Positions 58,725 through 64,000 of a DNA stretch of 64,000 nucleotides are shown piece by piece. How positions within the stretch are numbered: the stretch's first letter is position 1; every line of letters begins with the position of its first letter. The notes beneath the pieces were generated by a model. It saw nothing but the letters and a program-made list of their open reading frames with translations. It did no database searches and was not told the DNA's origin. The stretch is from an uncultured Synechococcales cyanobacterium (GTDB lineage: Bacteria; Cyanobacteriota; Cyanobacteriia; Thermosynechococcales; Thermosynechococcaceae): the NCBI GenBank assembly GCA_902806435.1, contig CADCWO010000212.1:1-64000 (forward strand). The letters are read 5' to 3'. Position numbers and translations under genes: made by a program.

Positions 58725-60257
58725 ATGGTTAGTGCCGTCTCTTCAAAGATATTCCGACCCGTTACCGGTTTAACACTGCTGGCTCTAGCGGCTACTGTTT
58801 CTCCCCTTACCAGTTTGGCGCAGTCACCAATCATTAAGGCGCCTTCTACTCCAGCACCCATTACTAGCAGTCGCCTACCAGTCGATGAGTCTTATACTTT
58901 AGGGCCTGGCGATCGCATTCAGATTGATGTTTTTAACGTACCAGAATACAGTGGCGAAAATGGCCGACAGCAGGTACTTGTCGATGGTAGTGTTAATCTG
59001 CCGCTCCTAGGTAAAATTTCCGTTAAGGGTATGACCTTGAGTCAAGCTGCGAATACCCTGACAGCTAGATACAGACGCTATCTCAAACGGCCGCTTGTCA
59101 CTGTCAGCCTTCTTGCTGCCCGCCCTCTGAATGTTGCCATTGCTGGAGAAGTAATTCGACCTGGATCCTACACCATGACCTTCACCGGTGCCGGTGAAGG
59201 TAGTGGAACCCAATTTCCCACATTGACCCGGGCCTTACAAATGGCTGGAGGAATTACCCAGTCGGCGAATATCCGTGAGATTCAAGTGCGGCGGCCTCAA
59301 CGATCCGGTGCAGCTCAAGTCGTTACTGTTAATCTTCGAGATTTCTTTCAAACTGGGGATTTAGGTCGAGATATTGCCCTGCGAGATGGCGACACCATTT
59401 TTATCTCAACTGCAACCAATATTAGTCCTGAAGATGCCACCCTCTTAGCAGACACAACCATTGCTGCCGATACATCTCAACCCTTGAATATTCTGGTTAC
59501 GGGTGAAGTTGAGCGTCCTGGAGCCTACACCGTAACTAACGTAGCTAAAACTGGAGCGGCTGGCGAAGTAGGTGAAGCCGGTGGCGGCGGTGGAGCCGGT
59601 GGCGGCGGGACTGATGCGTCCACCTCATCCGGCTCCAGAGGCGGACGAACTACTGTAACCCGCGCCCTACAAACTGCTGGTGGTATTAAACCTCTAGCGG
59701 ATATTCGCCAAATTCAGGTGAAACGGCCCACACGTACAGGCACTCCCCAGGTGATCACAGTCAACCTGCTAAAGCTATTACAAGAAGGTGATGTCAAGCA
59801 GGATATTACCCTGGCCCAGGGAGATACCATTTACGTCCCGACAACAACTGCCCCGCTCACCCCAGCTCAGGTCGCTTCAATTTCTGCTAGCACCCTTTCT
59901 CCTAGCAGTATTAAGGTAGGCGTGATTGGAGAAGCGAAAGCCCCTGGCGTAGTTCAGATTCCCCCCAATACACCTTTAACGCAAGCCCTGCTTGCTGCAG
60001 GTGGTTTCGACCCCAAGCGAGCTCGTAAGAGTACGGTACAACTTGTACGTCAAAACCCCGATGGCACAGCCTCGAAACGGACAATTGCCGTTAACTTTGC
60101 TGAGGGAGCGAATGAAAAAACAAATCCAACCATGAGGAACAATGATGTCATCATTGTTGGTCGCTCTGGTTTAGCTGGATTTTCCGACACTCTTGGTAGT
60201 GTCTTAAGCCCACTCGGTGGAGCATTCTCCATCTTCAATCTCTTTAGCGGAGATTAA
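58725..60257 (+). CDS. polysaccharide export protein with SLBB repeats (Wza-like)
   Basis: A 510-residue exported protein for capsule/exopolysaccharide secretion. A signal peptide covers about residues 1-33 (cut after SLAQ). The polysaccharide-export domain follows (YTLGPGDRIQIDVFNVPEYSG, then LVDGSVNLPLLGKISVKGMT), then three SLBB ligand-binding repeats (PRPLNVAIAGEVIRPGSYTM, LNILVTGEVERPGAYTV, IKVGVIGEAKAPGVVQI). A Gly/Ser-rich linker sits inside the second repeat (about 284-308). No lipobox Cys is seen, unlike Wza. The kinase gene follows 281 bp later. Confidence 0.92.
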   Translation: MVSAVSSKIFRPVTGLTLLALAATVSPLTSLAQSPIIKAPSTPAPITSSRLPVDESYTLGPGDRIQIDVFNVPEYSGENGRQQVLVDGSVNLPLLGKISVKGMTLSQAANTLTARYRRYLKRPLVTVSLLAARPLNVAIAGEVIRPGSYTMTFTGAGEGSGTQFPTLTRALQMAGGITQSANIREIQVRRPQRSGAAQVVTVNLRDFFQTGDLGRDIALRDGDTIFISTATNISPEDATLLADTTIAADTSQPLNILVTGEVERPGAYTVTNVAKTGAAGEVGEAGGGGGAGGGGTDASTSSGSRGGRTTVTRALQTAGGIKPLADIRQIQVKRPTRTGTPQVITVNLLKLLQEGDVKQDITLAQGDTIYVPTTTAPLTPAQVASISASTLSPSSIKVGVIGEAKAPGVVQIPPNTPLTQALLAAGGFDPKRARKSTVQLVRQNPDGTASKRTIAVNFAEGANEKTNPTMRNNDVIIVGRSGLAGFSDTLGSVLSPLGGAFSIFNLFSGD

Positions 60258-60336
60258 CGCTACCCTCAACGCAGCGCCTGTTTACCATATTTCTACTCGA
60301 TAGGCTAGTCAGGTAGATCTAACTCCCCATTGCACT

Positions 60337-60367
60337 AACCCCAGTTCCTACCTTAGAAGCTGGGGTT
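60337..60367 (+). terminator. hairpin after the SLBB export gene
   Basis: AACCCCAG (60337-60344) pairs perfectly with CTGGGGTT (60360-60367) over a 15-base loop, followed by AAATATA. No T-run, so it may act as a processing or attenuating structure instead. Confidence 0.5.
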
Positions 60368-60538
60368 AAATATATGATTGGTCATAACAAAGTTGAGTAA
60401 ATAACCTATCTTGACCGTTAAATACTTCGCCCACCCAGGGCAGGATGAAAGGTAGTAATATGTACCTGTCCTCGATAGGATGAGACAGATCCCAGAGTTT
60501 TTCAATTACAAGCCGCTAACCAATAACTAGGGGACAAG

Positions 60539-62815
60539 ATGGAGACTGAACACTCTTCTTCGCTCATTTCAGCTCAGCAAAACGGTAGCCAAAAGAATGG
60601 TGCTCACCTTCAATCCTTGCCGCTACTCTACACAGCCCAGCCCTATGAGAGTGATGACGATGAAGTAGAACTAGGTCAGATTTTTGCGATCGTGCGGCGC
60701 CGGGCGGTTCTAATTTCAGGGGTAGCGGTAGCAGTCGCTTCTGCAGCTTTACTCTGGGCCTTAACCCGCACGCCCAAATATGAGGGTAGGTTTCAGCTTT
60801 TAGTAGAACCTGTGGTAGCTGAAAGTAAGTTGAGCAGATTACCCTCCATTGCGGCAGAAGCAGCGAGTTTGTTGGGTACCACCGATCCGAGCCAATCTGC
60901 AGGGTTGGACTATGAAACGCAGATTGAGGTTCTTAAAAGCCCCAAGTTAATGTTGCCTATCATCCGGCAGTTGCAAGCTCGTTATCCAGACATTGATTAC
61001 AAGTCACTAATTGAGGATGAGAAGCTAGAGCTCACCCGCCGTGGACAAACCAAGATTTTAGAAATTTCTTATCAAGATCCTGATCCACAAAAAGTTGAAT
61101 TTGTACTAAACCAGGTAGCAAAGTCTTATCTCAACTATGGTTTACAGGAACGGCAGACAAACACAGGTCAAGGAATTAAGTTTGTTGACCAGCAGCTACC
61201 GCGTATCCGGCAACGCGTGAATACCCTTCAAGGACAACTTCAACAATTCCAGGAACGCTATAATCTGGTTGATCCAGAAGTCCAAGGCGAACAACTGGCT
61301 ACCCGAGCCAATTCACTTGAGGAGCAGCAACTAAAGGCACGAACAGAGTTAGGGGAAGCTTATTCCCTCTATAAAACTCTTCAAAGCCAACTGGGGCTGA
61401 GGCCGAATGAAGCTGTTGTAGCTGCAACTTTGAGTGAGGCCCCTCGTTACCAAAAGTTTTTAGAGGATCTCCAAGAAGTAGAAGCTAAAATCGCTGAGGA
61501 GTCAGCTCAGTTTCGCGACGATAGCCCAGTCATCCAAGATTTAGAGAGCCAGCGGCAAAACTTGGTTTCTTTTCTCAACCAAGAAGCCCAACGTGTTGTA
61601 GGAAGCAACTTATCCGGAAAAACCCCAGCATCACAAGCCCTGTCGGCCCAACTTCCGGGTGACTCTTTACGCCTAAAGCTGACGGAAGACTTCGTTGAGG
61701 CTGCTAATCAGATTCAGGTACTGAGGACTCGCGACCAGGCAATCGCTCAAGCCGGAAACAGCTTAAACCAAAGAGTTCAACAGTTACCCTTCATTGTCCG
61801 TCAATACACTGATTTGCAACGAGAGTTAAAGGTTGCATCTGGCACCCTAGAACAGCTTTTACTCAAGCGAGAAACGTTGGGAGTAGAAGCAGCCCAGCAG
61901 GATGTTCCTTGGGAGATCATTGCCGATCCAAAATTGCCCCGTGACCAATCAGGTAAGGCAGTTCCTATGGCCCCTAAACTTCTGCTTTATTTAGGCTTAG
62001 GAGGTATTCTAGGTGTTGTACTAGGTTTAGCTGCTGCTTTGATTGCCGAGCAGCTCAATAAGGTATTTCATACTCCGGAAGACGTGAAAGACGCTACCGG
62101 GCTTTTGCCTTTGGGCACAATTCCGTTAAGCCACCAACACAATGAACCCGCTTTCTCCGAAGCTTTCAATGCTTTGAGTACCCGGATCCGTTTTCTCAAC
62201 TCAGGGCGGTTAACCCGCTCTTTAGTCGTCAGTTCTGCAATGGCAGGCGAAGGCAAGTCCACAGTGGCCCTACACTTAGCCCAAGCTTCGGCACAAATGG
62301 GCCAGCGTGTACTGCTAGTCGACGCCAATCTGCGGCACCCCATGCTCCACACCCTGCTAAGCTTGCCAAACTCTCAGGGGCTGAGCACAGTTACTGAACC
62401 AAATTTCAATGTGTACTCGGCTCTTCAGCAATTGCCATACCTTAATAATTTATCCGTCTTGACTGCTGGTCAGGCGACAGGTAATGCAACGGCAGTGTTA
62501 GGTTCTAGAACAATGCAAAGCTTGATGCAACAGCTGCAAGCAGAGTTTGATCTAGTTATTTACGACTCTCCTACACTGATTGGTTATACAGATGCTTGCC
62601 TTCTAGCTCCCAATACTGACGGTGTTGTCTTTGTGGTTAAAGTTGGTAAAACAAGTTGCTCAGCAGCAACACAGGCAATTGAACAATTGAAAACTTTCCA
62701 TGCCCAGGTTCTAGGTTTTGTTGCCAATGGTGTGAAGCAACATACTCACAACCACCTAGCCAACAATGGTTACAGCACTAGGAAATCAGGCTTAGAAACC
62801 TCAAGGTTTAATTAG
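60539..62815 (+). CDS. Wzc-type polysaccharide co-polymerase with BY-kinase domain
   Basis: A 758-residue inner-membrane protein that controls polysaccharide polymerisation. An N-terminal Wzz domain begins at the first helix (about 48-70); a long periplasmic coiled coil follows; the second helix lies at about 480-502; then comes a bacterial tyrosine-kinase domain with Walker A SAMAGEGKSTVALHL (about residue 567), Walker A' VLLVDANLRHPML and Walker B DLVIYDSPTLIGYTDA. The C-terminal tail has only one Tyr (NNGYSTRKSG) rather than the usual Tyr cluster. Part of the exopolysaccharide locus. Confidence 0.92.
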   Translation: METEHSSSLISAQQNGSQKNGAHLQSLPLLYTAQPYESDDDEVELGQIFAIVRRRAVLISGVAVAVASAALLWALTRTPKYEGRFQLLVEPVVAESKLSRLPSIAAEAASLLGTTDPSQSAGLDYETQIEVLKSPKLMLPIIRQLQARYPDIDYKSLIEDEKLELTRRGQTKILEISYQDPDPQKVEFVLNQVAKSYLNYGLQERQTNTGQGIKFVDQQLPRIRQRVNTLQGQLQQFQERYNLVDPEVQGEQLATRANSLEEQQLKARTELGEAYSLYKTLQSQLGLRPNEAVVAATLSEAPRYQKFLEDLQEVEAKIAEESAQFRDDSPVIQDLESQRQNLVSFLNQEAQRVVGSNLSGKTPASQALSAQLPGDSLRLKLTEDFVEAANQIQVLRTRDQAIAQAGNSLNQRVQQLPFIVRQYTDLQRELKVASGTLEQLLLKRETLGVEAAQQDVPWEIIADPKLPRDQSGKAVPMAPKLLLYLGLGGILGVVLGLAAALIAEQLNKVFHTPEDVKDATGLLPLGTIPLSHQHNEPAFSEAFNALSTRIRFLNSGRLTRSLVVSSAMAGEGKSTVALHLAQASAQMGQRVLLVDANLRHPMLHTLLSLPNSQGLSTVTEPNFNVYSALQQLPYLNNLSVLTAGQATGNATAVLGSRTMQSLMQQLQAEFDLVIYDSPTLIGYTDACLLAPNTDGVVFVVKVGKTSCSAATQAIEQLKTFHAQVLGFVANGVKQHTHNHLANNGYSTRKSGLETSRFN

Positions 62816-62818
62816 TAG

Positions 62819-63019
62819 CTAGGCGTGAGTGCCTGATACTAGACGCTTTTCATCAATCCCAGGTGCATAAGCCTCCACAACCCCGCCGGTTTCAGCACAG
62901 GTAATCAACAGGTAGTCACAGATTAAGCATTGAGTTCGGATCAGTCCACTACTGTCAAGGTGGTGCCGCTCAGCAGGGCTGCCGCAATTTGGGCATCGAA
63001 TTGCTTGTATGGTGTTCAT
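62819..63019 (-). CDS. small zinc-ribbon protein
   Basis: A 66-residue protein with two CxxC pairs (CPNCGSPAERHHL and TQCLICDYLL) plus a later Cys in LITCAETGG. Such cyanobacterial proteins are sometimes mislabelled as PriA-like because of the zinc finger; there is no helicase domain. ATG 63019 begins just before the finger (MNTIQAIRCPNCG); an upstream in-frame start would add eight residues. It is convergent with the Wzc-type kinase, 3 bp apart. Function unknown. Confidence 0.7.
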   Translation of the reverse strand: MNTIQAIRCPNCGSPAERHHLDSSGLIRTQCLICDYLLITCAETGGVVEAYAPGIDEKRLVSGTHA

Positions 63020-63658
63020 CTTAAATAGGGTTTCCCTTACCATGGGTTTAAACTAAATGCGGACTTGACTAATCAAACCAGAAATATGAAAGCCTTTCGA
63101 TAAATCAAAAAAGAATGAAAAATTAACAGTATTTAATCTGACAGCATGATCAAACTACTTTTCACATTATGAAAGAGTTTCTGGTGATTATCAATAATCC
63201 GTCAGGCTGATATATTCCTGTAGCCCTCTGGCCATAATGATCCCCGGCTTGCTTTTGTTTGTGAGCGAGCTCCTTCAGTGCTGAGGCTACGGCTTGATCC
63301 CCGCACAAATTTTTTCAGGCGTCTTTGAATGTGACACTTATTGTTAGGGGTGGTTTCGCTTTTGAATGTTTAACAAATGAACCGAGATCGCAGCTATTTT
63401 CGTGGGTAGAAGTGGAACTCCATATCAGGGTTAGGAGTCGTAAAGATAAAAGCTTTAGGTTATACCTGCTTTGAAATTAAGTACGAAATCAGCACTGACA
63501 CCTTACTGATACCTTCAATTTTTAGCAGTTTAAGGGCTATGATTCGTCCGATGCCTTGCATTTATACCAGAGCTGAGTAGGATGGGTATTGCTTGACTTA
63601 ACTATTAAAACGTTTTATTTCAGCGCTTAAACCACGGTTAGCACGCGGGAGTTACCAC
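63020..63658. other. long leader before the sugar transferase gene
   Basis: About 640 bp with no ORF longer than a few dozen codons that has a start and ribosome site. It is AT-rich near 63060-63180. A weak pairing GTGCTGAGG... CCCCGCAC lies at 63279-63305, before a T-run (ATTTTTTTC). No known riboswitch or RNA gene was recognised. Confidence 0.3.
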
Positions 63659-64000
63659 ATGGGAAGCAGTTATCGAGGAATCCTGAGAAGCAATTCAACT
63701 AGATTGAGTATTATCCATCGACTGCTAGACCCCGCCTTAGCTGCAGGTTTATTACCAGTACTGGCTTTATCCTATGGGGAATCCTTGGATACCCCTTATG
63801 TGTTGTTGGCGGCTATTACCTTCTTACTAGTCTTACCAGTTTTTAAGGCAACTGGTCTTTACCGCTCCTATCGTGGGGAAAATCTCACTGCAGAACTGCC
63901 CCAGATTTTACTGGCTTGGGGAGTTGTCTTTACTATCCTGTTGTTTCTTGGCTATCTAACCAAGAGTTCCGAGCTCTTCTCCCGCAGTATCCTGTTGTCT
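63659..64000 (+). CDS. polyprenyl glycosylphosphotransferase, N-terminal part (runs off the window)
   Basis: The frame from ATG 63659 is open to the window edge (114 codons). It shows a short polar start, then three hydrophobic helices: LDPALAAGLLPVLALSYG, YVLLAAITFLLVLPVF and ILLAWGVVFTILLFLGYL, with GLYRSYRGENLTAEL between them. This is the N-terminal membrane region of WcaJ/undecaprenyl-phosphate sugar phosphotransferases that start exopolysaccharide repeat units. GGGAG lies nine bases upstream. The catalytic C-terminal domain is outside the window, so the call rests on the membrane half and on the export neighbours. Confidence 0.75.
   Translation, partial: MGSSYRGILRSNSTRLSIIHRLLDPALAAGLLPVLALSYGESLDTPYVLLAAITFLLVLPVFKATGLYRSYRGENLTAELPQILLAWGVVFTILLFLGYLTKSSELFSRSILLS

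Overview
The window is cyanobacterial chromosome. It carries the aerobic chlorophyll cyclase acsF, the ndhA-ndhI-ndhG-ndhE block of photosynthetic NDH-1, a CP12 Calvin-cycle regulator, menB (phylloquinone/menaquinone pathway), fused pyrimidine and arginine genes of cyanobacterial type, a caspase-like/WD40 protein, pentapeptide-repeat proteins and many copies of the HIP1 palindrome GCGATCGC. No rRNA, tRNA, CRISPR array, phage module or complete insertion sequence was seen. I cannot name a species.

Layout. 1-611: the first codons of an aldo/keto reductase abutting a short transposon-like inverted-repeat element. 612-7656: FAD hydroxylase, a cytochrome-b6-like membrane protein, SRPBCC protein, rlmN, acsF, alr and an HNH nuclease. 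8015-15418: DHH phosphoesterase, sixA, gltA, ndhAIGE, nadK and a TMEM14 protein. 15603-24839: a large protein with two caspase-like domains and WD40 repeats, smc, a broken MAPEG gene, argJ and a small secreted or anchored protein. 24927-28081: two tandem pentapeptide-repeat proteins and an MFS transporter. 28307-31785: acetolactate synthase with a zinc-ribbon tail, an extended CP12 and fructosamine kinase. 32416-37299: TVP38 protein, glycosyltransferase 2, HerA-like ATPase and DUF4336 protein. 37470-43325: a broken lipase, a DOMON-like/sugar-kinase-like pair, an endonuclease III-like protein, leuC and gntK. 43360-45269: a decayed and an intact copy of a secreted NxxGxxAF-repeat protein. 45537-50516: mfd and bifunctional pyrF-pyrE. 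50616-52485: a MarR/pirin/FMN-reductase cluster with a shared candidate operator. 52925-58478: mostly single genes, including menB and proB. 58725-64000: the start of an exopolysaccharide export locus (SLBB/Wza-like, Wzc-like kinase, sugar-phosphate transferase cut by the window edge).

Most genes are housekeeping. The least ordinary features are: (i) a 1055-residue protein with two caspase-like domains, both with Trp where the catalytic Cys should be; (ii) a cytochrome-b6 relative lacking one of the four heme-ligating His; (iii) a MAPEG gene and a lipase gene that read in frame to normal N-termini but carry an early nonsense codon; (iv) a frameshifted NxxGxxAF paralogue beside its intact copy; (v) a zinc ribbon on acetolactate synthase; (vi) an exact 12-bp motif upstream of both the marR-like and the pirin gene. 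I found no convincing new multi-gene defence or mobile system. All calls come from reading motifs by eye, without database searches.
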